Source: Chryseobacterium sp. GVT01B (GTDB taxonomy: Bacteria; Bacteroidota; Bacteroidia; Flavobacteriales; Weeksellaceae). From it: a DNA stretch of 64,000 nt. The stretch is from positions 434,001 through 498,000 of the forward strand of contig NZ_JAHXYI010000006.1 of assembly GCF_019970045.1 (NCBI RefSeq), in the 5' to 3' direction. Of the stretch, positions 1 through 8,641 are shown piece after piece; the stretch's first letter is position 1, and the number at the start of each line of letters is the position of its first letter. The position numbers were made by a program, and so were the translations under genes. Below the pieces are notes generated by a model. That model had not been told where the DNA came from and did no database searches. It worked only from the letters and a program-made list of their open reading frames with translations.

Positions 1-1
1 G

Positions 2-76
2 ACTGATTCACTTTACGAACCATCAATTCCTACGTTTTCGGACTTAATAGCCTGTATTTCCGATAGTACAAAATAA
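2..76 (+). CDS. possible 3' end of a gene entering from the left
   Basis: Frame 2 is open from the window edge to a TAA at 74-76, giving about 24 residues ending ISDSTK. The strong two-way terminator right after it (90-128) is what one expects between two convergent genes. Frame 3 is also open for a shorter distance, so the coding call is weak and no family can be named. Confidence 0.25.
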   Translation, partial: TDSLYEPSIPTFSDLIACISDSTK

Positions 77-89
77 TGAAATCTTATTC

Positions 90-128
90 AAGTAAAAGAG
101 GCTGCCCTACGGGCAGCCTCTTTTACTT
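90..128. terminator. bidirectional intrinsic terminator
   Basis: A perfect 18-bp inverted repeat (90-107 with 111-128) has a 3-nt loop TAC. GC-rich arms (GAGGCTGCCC / GGGCAGCCTC) are flanked by A-rich then T-rich ends, so it works on both strands. The right arm contains the stop codon of the minus-strand M28 peptidase gene at 123-125. Confidence 0.9.
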
Positions 129-1694
129 ATAATCCTTAGAACTTCTTCTGGGCTCTTTTACTTCCGGCCATTTTACCGTTTCCCCTTTGTCATCCTGAGG
201 CATTGCTCTCTTCTCTCTGTTGGCGAATTCCGGGTCTTCAGAAGCCATATAAGCTAATGATGCCGTTAAGATCACATTGTTTTTCACCTCATCAAAGACA
301 ATTTTATCATACGTATCTTTTGTTGTGTGCCATGTATATCCAAAATACCCCCAGTTCAGAGAACCTAAAGAAAATCCTGGTACTCCGGCGGCCACAAATG
401 AAGCATGATCAGAACCACCACCGCCAGGCATTCCTGGGAAATCGGTTTTAATGTGGCTTTTTACAGCTTTTGGAACACCGTCAAGCCATTTTCCGATATA
501 ATCATAAGCTTTTACAAACCCCTGACCACTGATATTCACAACACGCCCTGTTCCGTTATCCTGATTAAAAGCAGCCTGCACTCCTTTTATAATCTCAGGA
601 TTATCCATCACAAAACCTCTGGAACCGTTTAATCCCTGCTCTTCACTTCCCCAAAGTCCTATCACGATGGTTCTTTTGTTGTTAGGATAATATTTTTTCA
701 GGATTCGCATGGTTTCCAACATTGTAATCGTTCCCGTTCCGTTATCTGTAGCGCCCTGAGCTCCATCCCATGAATCAAGGTGAGCCGAAAGAATTACATA
801 TTCATCCGGTTTTTCCTTTCCTTTAATCATCCCAACAGTATTGAAACTTTTGGCTTCAGGAAGTATTTTAGACTGGGCATCAATTTTTATTTTAGGAAGC
901 GTACCTTTTTCTGCCATTCTGTAGAGCATTCCATAATCTTCCACATCAATATCAATCATGGGAATTTTGGTTGTTTTTGCTCCGAATATTCTGTTAGCTC
1001 CCATAATTCCGGTCCAGTTGGAAATAGCAATTCCTGCTGCTCCTGCTTTTTCCAAGGCTTCTGGAAGACTGTTATTGTCATATCCGATATTCTTCACATA
1101 GGCAGTGAAATCTTTAGCTGCCTGTTCTTTTTCTGCTTTAAGCTTTTCATACAGTTCAGGAGTAGCAAATTCTTTGATTTGCTCATCGGAACGTCCGATT
1201 TTCTGATACTGTGCCATCAGCACTATTTTCCCTTTTGCGGAAGGAAGCCATTGATCAAACTCTGCTTTGGATGATACCTTTGGAAGAATTACTACTTCTG
1301 CCTCAATTGCTTTTTTAGTAGCCGGACTCCATGCAAGCTGTGTGGCAGCCAAAGATTTTACACGCGGAAACGTCATATCTACATGAGTAGTTCCTCTCTG
1401 CCATCCTTTCCATGTTCCAAACTGCTGAAGATTGGCATCTACTCCCCATGAGCGAAGTTTACCTGCGCTCCATTCATTAGCGGCAAGCATTTCGGGAGTT
1501 CCTACAAGACGCGGCCCGATACCGTCCAACAGCTCATATGCGAGGTTTTCCAGCTGGGAATTATTATTTACTTCATCTACAAAACTTTTTACGATAGGGT
1601 TGAGTCTTTCTTTTGGGTCAACCTTTACCTGAGCCCAGGAAAACTGAGCAGCCAGCACTACTGCAGGCACTGCAAAAAATCTATTTATCCTCAT
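123..1694 (-). CDS. secreted M28 family zinc aminopeptidase/carboxypeptidase
   Basis: About 523 residues. The frame is open further upstream, but the start chosen is the ATG at 1692-1694: it gives a proper signal peptide (MRINRFFAVPAVVLAAQFSWAQ) and the upstream extension looks non-coding. A protease-associated-type insert in the middle is followed by an M28 catalytic domain with the expected co-catalytic zinc ligands: SAHLDSWD, GATDNGTG, GSEEQG, FNQDNGTG and a late YTWHTTKDTYD. Predicted to act outside the inner membrane, releasing amino acids from peptides. It stands alone, ending in the shared terminator at 90-128. Family call is firm; substrate is unknown. Confidence 0.9.
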   Translation of the reverse strand: MRINRFFAVPAVVLAAQFSWAQVKVDPKERLNPIVKSFVDEVNNNSQLENLAYELLDGIGPRLVGTPEMLAANEWSAGKLRSWGVDANLQQFGTWKGWQRGTTHVDMTFPRVKSLAATQLAWSPATKKAIEAEVVILPKVSSKAEFDQWLPSAKGKIVLMAQYQKIGRSDEQIKEFATPELYEKLKAEKEQAAKDFTAYVKNIGYDNNSLPEALEKAGAAGIAISNWTGIMGANRIFGAKTTKIPMIDIDVEDYGMLYRMAEKGTLPKIKIDAQSKILPEAKSFNTVGMIKGKEKPDEYVILSAHLDSWDGAQGATDNGTGTITMLETMRILKKYYPNNKRTIVIGLWGSEEQGLNGSRGFVMDNPEIIKGVQAAFNQDNGTGRVVNISGQGFVKAYDYIGKWLDGVPKAVKSHIKTDFPGMPGGGGSDHASFVAAGVPGFSLGSLNWGYFGYTWHTTKDTYDKIVFDEVKNNVILTASLAYMASEDPEFANREKRAMPQDDKGETVKWPEVKEPRRSSKDYK

Positions 1695-1954
1695 AATATA
1701 TATTGATTGGTTTAAAGATAAAGGAAATTGGGGAGATGATGAAAGATTGAGCCTAAAAAAGAGGTTTTCCAGTGACATTATCAATATTTTCACATGAAAA
1801 CAATAACAAAAATCCGCTAATAACTATAATTCATAAAAAAACTATCAATATGACAGTTTAGATTAGCATTAATAATTGTGTAGATATAAATTCATAAGTG
1901 TAAAGAAAATAGCAGTTTAAATACTCTTTACGATATTGAATTAACGCAAAAAAA

Positions 1955-1975
1955 AGCCGGCTTCAAAAGCCGGCT
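1955..1975 (-). terminator. terminator of the histone H1-like gene
   Basis: Inverted repeat AGCCGGCTT / AAGCCGGCT with a 3-nt loop; on the minus strand it is followed by a run of eight T. It lies 10 nt past the stop of the minus-strand gene at 1985. Confidence 0.85.
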
Positions 1976-1984
1976 AAAAGTAAA

Positions 1985-2161
1985 TTATTTTTTAGCTTCT
2001 TCTACAGAAACTTTTCTGAAGTCTTTGAACAATTTGCTTAGTTCAAGAGCTGCTTTACGAGCTCTTGTACCAGCTGCCTTGTTTCCTTTTTCTGCTTGTT
2101 GGTTTGCCTCAGTTGTGAACGCTTCAAATTCTGCGTTGATTTTTTCAATTAGTTCTTTCAT
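1985..2161 (-). CDS. small histone H1-like basic protein
   Basis: 58 residues: MKELIEKINAEFEAFTTEAN, then a lysine/arginine-rich second half (GNKAAGTRARKAALELSKLF). The length and the conserved GNKAAGTRARKAALE stretch match the small Hc1/histone H1-type proteins found across Bacteroidetes, thought to bind DNA or RNA non-specifically; the function in this group is not well established. It is a single-gene unit with its own TATATTTG promoter at 2182-2189 and its own terminator. Confidence 0.85.
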   Translation of the reverse strand: MKELIEKINAEFEAFTTEANQQAEKGNKAAGTRARKAALELSKLFKDFRKVSVEEAKK

Positions 2162-2181
2162 TTATTTAAAAATTTAGGCTG

Positions 2182-2218
2182 CAAATATAGGTTTTATGGT
2201 GATTCCAGCCTAGCTGGA
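2182..2218 (-). promoter_or_regulatory. promoter of the H1-like gene with upstream palindrome
   Basis: CAAATATA on the plus strand (2182-2189) reads TATATTTG on the minus strand, the Bacteroidetes -7 consensus, 20 nt before the start codon. About 14 bp further upstream lies the palindrome TCCAGC-CTA-GCTGGA (2204-2218), in the -33 region, a possible operator. Confidence 0.6.
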
Positions 2219-2597
2219 GCGAAAAAAGTTTAAGATAAATGGCTAAAATATTCACTTCCACCTCCATAAAAATATATTTTGGAATGATTTAGTCCCTGAA
2301 AACAATCATAAAACACGGTTCCAATCCTTATCTGAGGTCTTCTGAAAGGAGTTTTTCTTTTGGCTGGGTTTCATTATTTTGGTTTATAAATCTTTAAATA
2401 ATGTATCGAAAAAATGATACCAGAATTTGTGGTTTTTAGAAAGAAACTGATGCTGGAAAACGGGACAGGAAATTATAAAGTTCATAAAGAATAATTACGC
2501 TCTGTATTTTACCATTTTAAGTTTGTTCATCGTATAAAAATGTTAGCAACACAGAAGTTCTTGAATTTTATTATAAATTTGAAAAAACGACTTATCC
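2219..2597. other. intergenic region with promoter for the next gene
   Basis: No convincing ORF in this AT-rich gap. TAAATTTG at 2574-2581 fits the -7 consensus for the plus-strand peptidase gene that starts at 2598. Nothing else was recognised. Confidence 0.5.
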
Positions 2598-4082
2598 ATG
2601 GTAAAAAAATTATTCATCCTGGCTTTATTATTACCTCTGCTCACCTATTCTCAGAACAAAATAAATTATAAAATCTATTATGATGCAGATCTTGAGCAAA
2701 ACGGGCTAAAAGTTCAGGTTGATTACATCCTTAAAAAACCATCAGATACCATCTCCTTTTATTTTGCCAATGAAAACTGGGGTGAAAATAATCTCTTCAA
2801 CAATCTTACAATATCAAAAGACGAAAATCCGGATATAACTTTTGAAACCCTCCCGGAAAAGAGTCAAATAAAGGTCAGGATGAAAACAGGAGATAAAGTT
2901 TCTTTTATTTATCATATAAAACAGGATTTTAAAGATCCTGATTATAAAATATTCAACCGTCCCAGGATTAACAATACATTCTTCCACGTTTTGGGTAAAA
3001 ACTTATTCATTGTGCCCATATCATTTACAAAGATTCCGGAAGACAGGGAATTTGAATTTTCCATTGAATGGATAAATTTCCCTATGAAATTCAGACTACA
3101 CAATAATTTTGCTACACAGGCTCGGGCCCAGAACATCAAAACAACACTTTGGGAAGGATTTTACAACTCACTGTTTATAGGAGGTGATTACAGATTTTAT
3201 TCTTTTAAAATACAAAACAAACCTGTTTATCTTGCATTAAGAGATCAGTGGCAAAACGGATTTACGGATGAGTTTCTATTTTCAAACCTCAAAAAAGCGA
3301 TACAGTCACAAAGAGATTTCTGGAAAGATTATGATCAGGATTATTATACCGTTACCTTAACCCCTACCGTTTCACAAAAGGACAGTCTTTTCAAAGGATA
3401 CAGCTCAACAGGATCCGCTATCAAAAATGCATTTATGATTCAGGGAACTAATAATCCTTTTAACAACAAAAGTGCCTACCTTTATCTTCTTCATCATGAG
3501 TTGATGCACGAATGGATTGGAAATAAAATCCAAAATAAAAACGAAGAGCTTAATTATTGGTTTAGCGAAGGCTTCACCGATTATTATACTTATAAAAACA
3601 GACTTAGAATCAAAGATATTTCTATAGATGAATGGCTCACATTATTCAATACTGAAGTCATTCAAAATCATTGGAAGAATCCTCAGCGAAATATTCCGAA
3701 TTATAAAATAAAAGATGATTTCTGGAAAAGCCGTGATGTAGAAAAGGTACCCTACAGACGGGGTGCAATTTTTGCTTTCTGGCTGGATAATCAGATTTTA
3801 TTAAAAACCCGCTACAAAAAATCTCTGGATGTTTTGATGCGTGAATTATTGAAGGTCTGTACGGAAAAGAAGCTCAAGTTTACAGATGAACTTTTTCTCG
3901 ATATAGCTCATCACTACCTGGATGAAGATATTACTTATTTCTTTCAGAAACACATCATTTCAGGGGAAGATATTAACCTTACCAAAGAAAAATGGATTGA
4001 CGGTTTTGATTTTAAAATGATTGACAATATCCCCAAATTGGAAATTGACAAAAGCAAGAATCTAAAATATGGTCTCAATTAA
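2598..4082 (+). CDS. secreted gluzincin peptidase, M1/M61-like
   Basis: 494 residues with a clear signal peptide (MVKKLFILALLLPLLTYSQ). The N-terminal half looks like a beta-rich domain. The catalytic motif is HELMH at residues 300-304, followed 20 residues later by E324 in NYWFSEGFTDYY. HExxH plus WFxEGFTDYY defines the M1/M61 gluzincin fold, so a zinc-dependent aminopeptidase acting in the periplasm or outside is likely. The M61 (glycyl aminopeptidase) version of the motif is closest, but no PDZ domain is evident. Single gene with a good -7 box at 2574-2581. Confidence 0.8.
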   Translation: MVKKLFILALLLPLLTYSQNKINYKIYYDADLEQNGLKVQVDYILKKPSDTISFYFANENWGENNLFNNLTISKDENPDITFETLPEKSQIKVRMKTGDKVSFIYHIKQDFKDPDYKIFNRPRINNTFFHVLGKNLFIVPISFTKIPEDREFEFSIEWINFPMKFRLHNNFATQARAQNIKTTLWEGFYNSLFIGGDYRFYSFKIQNKPVYLALRDQWQNGFTDEFLFSNLKKAIQSQRDFWKDYDQDYYTVTLTPTVSQKDSLFKGYSSTGSAIKNAFMIQGTNNPFNNKSAYLYLLHHELMHEWIGNKIQNKNEELNYWFSEGFTDYYTYKNRLRIKDISIDEWLTLFNTEVIQNHWKNPQRNIPNYKIKDDFWKSRDVEKVPYRRGAIFAFWLDNQILLKTRYKKSLDVLMRELLKVCTEKKLKFTDELFLDIAHHYLDEDITYFFQKHIISGEDINLTKEKWIDGFDFKMIDNIPKLEIDKSKNLKYGLN

Positions 4083-4137
4083 ACTTTATCCATAAAGGAT
4101 AGGGTCAATTCGCTATATGTAACATCACATAAAATCT

Positions 4138-5559
4138 TTATATTTCAAGTAACAACTTCTTAGCCTTTTCACCTGCAGTTCCCAATAAGATTAGGCTTTC
4201 GGGAGTAATTCTTTCTGCAAAAACAATCCGGAAATGAAATTGATATTTATCCGTAAATGAAAAGGTATCCCCGGGAGTAAATAAAATCTGGTGCTTTTCA
4301 CAATACTCGTAAAATCTTTCCATATCCATATTCTCCGGCAGCCTTCCCCAAATGCTGTATCCACCCTGAGGCCTGTGAAAATAAGAACCTTCGGGAAAAG
4401 AACTTTTTAAAGTGTCCAATACCTGAATAGCCTGCTGATTGAGCTTTTTTCGGAACGAACGCAAATGTCTTTCATAACTGCTTCCCTGTAACAGTTTCAA
4501 GACCAATTCCTGATAAACAGGAGAAACCGACCGTCCCAAAGAAAACCTCGCTCTTTCAGATTTTGCGTAAAAATCACCTGCATAGAGCCAACCTAAACGA
4601 ATTCCCGGCGCCAATGTTTTTGAAAATGATGAATAGGTCATGACCAATCCTTTGGTATCAAAACTTTTAATACATCGGGGTCTTTGTTCACTGAAATAGA
4701 GATCAGAATACATATCATTTTCAATGATACACAACTGATGTTGTTCTGCAACACTCAACAATTCTGCTTTAACCTCATCACTCATTAATACGCCTGTAGG
4801 ATTATGAAAATTCGGAGTTACAACCAAGGCACGAATATCGTTTTCAGCGCAAACTGTTCTGAAATATTCCGTATCAAAACCACTTCTGTAATGAAGAGGA
4901 ATTTCGATCACTTTAAGATCGAGATTAGCAATAACTTCCAATACAGAGAACACACAAGGGCTGTCAACAGCAACCACATCTCCAGGTTTGGTAACCGATT
5001 TCAAAGCGATCGTGAGTGCTTGTAGTGCACCATCGGTAATAATTATTTCATCAGGATTTAAAATACAGCCATAAGTTCCCATCTGTTTTGCAATCTGTTT
5101 CCTTAATGTTTCCAGGCCATTTGAAGGGTAATATCTGAGCAGTGCTGCCCCTTTCTCACGAATTACTTCCTGCATCGTTCTGAGGATGAGTTTCTGCGGA
5201 ATCAGCAAATCTCCGGGTACAGCTGTGTTGAAAGAACTGGATTCTGATGTTCTTTTGGAAGTCAACATCATATTTTTCATAAATTCGGCATCTCTTACGA
5301 CCACAGGCAGCTTTGTTCTGACTTCCGGAATATGCTCTTCCTGAATTTCGGCAATAAAATATCCTGACCTCGGATGACTCTTAATTAATCCTTTAATCAG
5401 AAGATATTCAAACCCGCTTTGTACAGAACTTGTACTGAGCTTGTATTTTTCTTTAATTTCCCGAACGGACGGAAGTCTGTCATTTTCCTGCAAAATCCCA
5501 CTGCGAATCTGTTTCTCTATTACTGCTGTAAAAATTTCGTACTTATAAGATTTTACCAT
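4138..5559 (-). CDS. MocR/PdxR-type GntR regulator with aminotransferase-like domain
   Basis: 473 residues. Residues 1-75 form a GntR winged helix (RLPSVREIKEKYKLSTSSVQ). From about 110 to the end there is a class I aminotransferase-like domain that binds pyridoxal phosphate; the Schiff-base lysine is K314 in SSFSKTLAPGIRLGW, and NFHNPTG is the conserved cofactor-site motif. MocR proteins usually control a gene next to them in response to PLP or an amino compound. The divergent GNAT-like gene at 5677 is the obvious target. The shared intergenic region holds repeated CTGTA motifs typical of MocR direct-repeat operators. Confidence 0.9.
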   Translation of the reverse strand: MVKSYKYEIFTAVIEKQIRSGILQENDRLPSVREIKEKYKLSTSSVQSGFEYLLIKGLIKSHPRSGYFIAEIQEEHIPEVRTKLPVVVRDAEFMKNMMLTSKRTSESSSFNTAVPGDLLIPQKLILRTMQEVIREKGAALLRYYPSNGLETLRKQIAKQMGTYGCILNPDEIIITDGALQALTIALKSVTKPGDVVAVDSPCVFSVLEVIANLDLKVIEIPLHYRSGFDTEYFRTVCAENDIRALVVTPNFHNPTGVLMSDEVKAELLSVAEQHQLCIIENDMYSDLYFSEQRPRCIKSFDTKGLVMTYSSFSKTLAPGIRLGWLYAGDFYAKSERARFSLGRSVSPVYQELVLKLLQGSSYERHLRSFRKKLNQQAIQVLDTLKSSFPEGSYFHRPQGGYSIWGRLPENMDMERFYEYCEKHQILFTPGDTFSFTDKYQFHFRIVFAERITPESLILLGTAGEKAKKLLLEI

Positions 5560-5568
5560 AACACATCA

Positions 5569-5631
5569 ACTGTACTGAACAAATTTATAAAATTATCTTT
5601 CTGTACCGATTATATTTTAGCAAACTGTATC
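5569..5631. promoter_or_regulatory. divergent promoters with CTGTA direct repeats (candidate MocR operator)
   Basis: Three direct repeats of the type (A/T)CTGTA(C/T) lie at 5569-5576, 5600-5607 and 5624-5631. CAAATTTA at 5580-5587 reads TAAATTTG on the minus strand (-7 box of the MocR gene), and TATATTTT at 5611-5618 is a near-consensus -7 for the plus-strand gene. The repeats flank both promoters. That MocR binds here is inference. Confidence 0.55.
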
Positions 5632-5676
5632 CCTTTTAAATTGATTAATCTTATAATTTTGAATAAAAAAAATCCC

Positions 5677-6192
5677 ATGGATATCATTTCAAAATTTACA
5701 GTAGGTTCTGAAGAGGGAATTTCTGATCTTATAGCCATTATTGATTCTTCTGTTTATGCTTTACACAAAGATTTTATTACGGAAGAGGAGATTAAAAAAT
5801 ACATTCACAATGAAATAGATCCGAGAAAAATGATCAATGACCTGAATGATCTCTCCAACCAGCTGATCATGACGTATGCAGATCAGAAACCTGTCGGATA
5901 CAGTATTATAAAAAGTGGTTCTCTGCATTCTGGCATACCGGAAGGAAAAAGAGCAACAGAAATCAGTTTTGTGATTCTTTCAGAGTTTGATCTTCCTGAA
6001 ACCAGGCAGTCGCTTTGGAAAAAATGCAGATCAGCAGTGAGTTTTACGGATATCGTATGGACCAATATGCTGGATCATGATCCGCTTTCGGAGTTTTTAA
6101 AAGAGTCTGGTTTTGTACCTTGTGTCAGTTCAAAAGCTGGCCCATTCCTGCTTCCATCCCATATTTTAGAATTGGAAATTAATAAAAGTTAG
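5677..6192 (+). CDS. GNAT-like acetyltransferase
   Basis: 171 residues from the ATG at 5677; the open frame extends upstream into the divergent promoter and MocR gene and cannot be real there. The core LIMTYADQKPVGYSIIKSG resembles the central beta strands of the GNAT acetyltransferase fold, and EISFVILSEF/ DHDPLSEFLKESGFVP fits its later strands and helix. No clear acetyl-CoA P-loop (QxxGxG/A) is visible, so activity is uncertain. The position beside the MocR regulator suggests a role in amine or amino-acid modification or resistance, which is inference only. Confidence 0.6.
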   Translation: MDIISKFTVGSEEGISDLIAIIDSSVYALHKDFITEEEIKKYIHNEIDPRKMINDLNDLSNQLIMTYADQKPVGYSIIKSGSLHSGIPEGKRATEISFVILSEFDLPETRQSLWKKCRSAVSFTDIVWTNMLDHDPLSEFLKESGFVPCVSSKAGPFLLPSHILELEINKS

Positions 6193-6280
6193 ATGACCAC
6201 AGATTTCCTTTCTATGATTTTGTACTCATATTATTGAGAGGAGTTATCATTCCTATTTTTTTTATTTCACTTAAAATTAT

Positions 6281-6310
6281 TTTGAGTGAGCAATCGTTTT
6301 ATTATCTTTG
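6281..6310 (+). promoter_or_regulatory. promoter of the AraC gene
   Basis: TTTG at 6281-6284, an 18-bp spacer, then TATCTTTG at 6303-6310: a near-ideal Bacteroidetes promoter (TTTG / TAnnTTTG), 19 nt before the start codon. Confidence 0.75.
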
Positions 6311-6329
6311 ATTTTTATAATTTTTACTT

Positions 6330-7244
6330 ATGAGCGATCAGCTGGAAACTATAGAAGATTATTACAAACGCATCCGTAAGAACCAGATCAAAATGTTTGA
6401 TTCTGAGGATTTTGAAATGGGTAAATCTCATTTCAACATTTCAATGCGGAAATACTGCAGTTTTAAGAGTCCTTACAACCGCCGTGATTATTATAAAATC
6501 AGTTTTATCATTGGAAAAGGGACCATTCATTATGGCACACATCAGTTGTATATTGACCGTCCTGCATTATTCTTTCCTTCTCCAAGCATCCCCTACTCTT
6601 GGGAATGTGACAGTGATTTACAGGAAGGTTATTTCTGTCTGTTCAACCAGGAATTTTTTAACGGAAATTCGGAATTTAATCTGTTTAAAAAGACCTCAAT
6701 GTTCAAAGAATGGAGCAAGCCTGTCGTTTTCCTGACAGAGGAACAAACTCAGCTGGCTACTCTTTATTTTGATCAGATTTACAGAATGAATAATTCTGCT
6801 TATCCCTTCCGTTGCAGCAGTATCAAAAGCAATCTGGCATCCGTTATGCATCTGGCAATGGAAAACCGTGTGGAAGACATCAATCCTAATGAACTTCCTG
6901 CAAATGTGCGTTTATACAGATTATTTGATGAACTGCTTAACAAACAGTTTCCCCTGGACTCTCCTGCTTATCCGCTTGCTTTAAAAACTCCTTCGGACTT
7001 TGCCGATCACCTTAATGTACATGTGAATCATTTGAATTCTTCGGTAAAATCTGTAACCCATCTCACGACAACGCAAATCATTAAAGAAAAGATGTTTGAA
7101 GAGTCTAAAAATCTCCTGAAGTACACCAATTGGGACATTGCTCAGATCGGTTATACGTTAGGTTTTGATCAGCCTGCACATTTTAATAACTTTTTTAAAA
7201 AACATGCCCGGACTTCACCATTAAAATTCAAGAATTTAGCTTAA
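6330..7244 (+). CDS. AraC family transcriptional regulator
   Basis: 304 residues. The N-terminal 200 residues form a cupin-like sensing domain (GKGTIHYGTHQLYIDRPALF). The C-terminal 100 residues carry the two AraC helix-turn-helix motifs, ending DIAQIGYTLGFDQPAHFNNF with the usual FKKHARTSPLKFK tail. It lies 81 bp upstream of an MFS exporter on the same strand, so it probably controls that gene, although the exporter has its own -7 box. Confidence 0.9.
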   Translation: MSDQLETIEDYYKRIRKNQIKMFDSEDFEMGKSHFNISMRKYCSFKSPYNRRDYYKISFIIGKGTIHYGTHQLYIDRPALFFPSPSIPYSWECDSDLQEGYFCLFNQEFFNGNSEFNLFKKTSMFKEWSKPVVFLTEEQTQLATLYFDQIYRMNNSAYPFRCSSIKSNLASVMHLAMENRVEDINPNELPANVRLYRLFDELLNKQFPLDSPAYPLALKTPSDFADHLNVHVNHLNSSVKSVTHLTTTQIIKEKMFEESKNLLKYTNWDIAQIGYTLGFDQPAHFNNFFKKHARTSPLKFKNLA

Positions 7245-7303
7245 TATTTGATTTTTGTAATTTTTACTTTGTCTTTTAAAATTCACTTTCTTATTTCTTG
7301 ACT

Positions 7304-7311
7304 TATTTTTG
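7304..7311 (+). promoter_or_regulatory. -7 box of the MFS exporter gene
   Basis: TATTTTTG matches TAnnTTTG and lies 14 nt before the start codon, supporting a separate transcript from the AraC gene. Confidence 0.55.
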
Positions 7312-7325
7312 CATTGTAAAAATGA

Positions 7326-8537
7326 ATGAATATGTTGAGAGAAGCATCTGAAAAACGAATCAGATTAATTACCATTATGGCTTTCGTGTCTATCCCGCTT
7401 TCCGGGTTTGTCACGGATATATATTTACCATCGTTCCCTTCTATGGCTAAAGAAATGATGGTTTCAGAAAAAGATATCCAGATCACTCTGACCTCGTATC
7501 TTCTTAGCTACGGAATTTCCCAGTTATTTGTAGGAGGAATTCTGGACAGTATCGGCCGCTACCGCCCTAAACTGATCGCATTGTTCCTGTTGATCCTGAC
7601 CAGTATTTTAATTACAATGACCAACAGCATTTTATTAATCTGCCTGCTTCGTATTCTTCAGGGAGCTGCTGTTTCAGTACTGGTAGTAGCTACGCGGGCT
7701 ATTTTTGTAGATATTTATGATGCCGAGAAAGTGAAGCATTATTTAAGCTACTTTACCATTGTATGGTCATGCGGGCCTATTCTGGCACCTTTCCTTGGGG
7801 GTTACCTTGAGAAAATATTTAACTGGCATGCTAATTTTTATTTCTTAGCGATATATGCAGGATTCCTTTTCCTGTTTGAATGGTTCTTCAGTGGAGAGAG
7901 TCTTCCTCAGAAAAAGAAACTGGACCTGTCAGAGAATATCAGCCTTTACAAAATGATGCTTAAGAACAGGATTTTCATGCTGGGAATTTTCATATTAGGA
8001 CTGAGCTACTCTATCGTTATGCTATTTAATATTACCGGGCCGTTTATTATTGAAAACACTTTTCATTTTACTCCGGTTGTTATTGGATATTGTACATTGA
8101 TCCTTGGTTTCTCCTGGATGATCGGTGGTTTCATCGGGAAACGCAGACTGACTCTTGATTTCAAGCCAAGAATTCTGCAGCCTATCCTTTTACAGCTTAT
8201 TCTGATTGCAGGATTGATTATCACCAGCTATTTCGCAGAAAGTCTTTTTATTATGATTCCTTTTGCCTTTTTCATTCATATCTGTTCCGGAATTTTATTT
8301 ACCTCATTCTTTACGACAAGTATGCTTTACTTTCCTAAAAATGCGGGAACTGCCGGCGGACTGATGGGTGGACTGGTCTATGTAATCACTTCTGTGACAA
8401 GCTTTATCATTTCAGTAAGCGGAAATGTAAGTGAGCAAAAAGATCTGTCCTGGCGCTATCTGATCATTGCATGTTTGCTTTTAGGGATCATCCTTATTAT
8501 GCATCAGGCCGTAAAAAAAGAAAAAGCAGAGAACTAG
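7326..8537 (+). CDS. MFS drug exporter, Bcr/CflA type
   Basis: 403 residues with about 12 hydrophobic segments. The segment after TM1, FVTDIYLPSFPSMAKEM, is the hallmark of the Bcr/CflA subfamily, which exports bicyclomycin, chloramphenicol and similar compounds by proton antiport in the inner membrane. The conserved loop GGILDSIGRYRPK lies between TM2 and TM3. A second in-frame ATG two codons downstream could be the true start. The AraC regulator just upstream suggests induction by substrate. The actual drug is unknown. Confidence 0.88.
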   Translation: MNMLREASEKRIRLITIMAFVSIPLSGFVTDIYLPSFPSMAKEMMVSEKDIQITLTSYLLSYGISQLFVGGILDSIGRYRPKLIALFLLILTSILITMTNSILLICLLRILQGAAVSVLVVATRAIFVDIYDAEKVKHYLSYFTIVWSCGPILAPFLGGYLEKIFNWHANFYFLAIYAGFLFLFEWFFSGESLPQKKKLDLSENISLYKMMLKNRIFMLGIFILGLSYSIVMLFNITGPFIIENTFHFTPVVIGYCTLILGFSWMIGGFIGKRRLTLDFKPRILQPILLQLILIAGLIITSYFAESLFIMIPFAFFIHICSGILFTSFFTTSMLYFPKNAGTAGGLMGGLVYVITSVTSFIISVSGNVSEQKDLSWRYLIIACLLLGIILIMHQAVKKEKAEN

Positions 8538-8551
8538 TCTCTGCTTTTTTA
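8521..8551 (+). terminator. terminator of the MFS gene
   Basis: AAAAAGCAGAGA / TCTCTGCTTTTT with a 6-nt loop that contains the stop codon (TAG at 8535-8537), followed by T residues. Confidence 0.9.
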
Positions 8552-8581
8552 TAGCTCTTTTTTCTCGAGATATTATTTGAA

Positions 8582-8607
8582 AAGCGACCACCAAAAGGTA
8601 GTCGCTT
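8582..8607 (-). terminator. terminator of the sphingomyelinase-like gene
   Basis: On the minus strand AAGCGACTACC pairs with GGTGGTCGCTT (one G-U pair) around a TTTT loop and is followed by TTTT. It lies just past the stop of the minus-strand gene at 8642. Confidence 0.7.
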
Positions 8608-8641
8608 GTTATAAAGATGAATGAGTTTATAATGAAGAACT

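Noticed and set aside
780..1274. Long plus-strand ORF opposite the M28 peptidase gene
   Set aside because: It is rich in Phe, Ser, Cys and His in a way typical of an antisense shadow, has no domain, and the minus-strand peptidase is certain.
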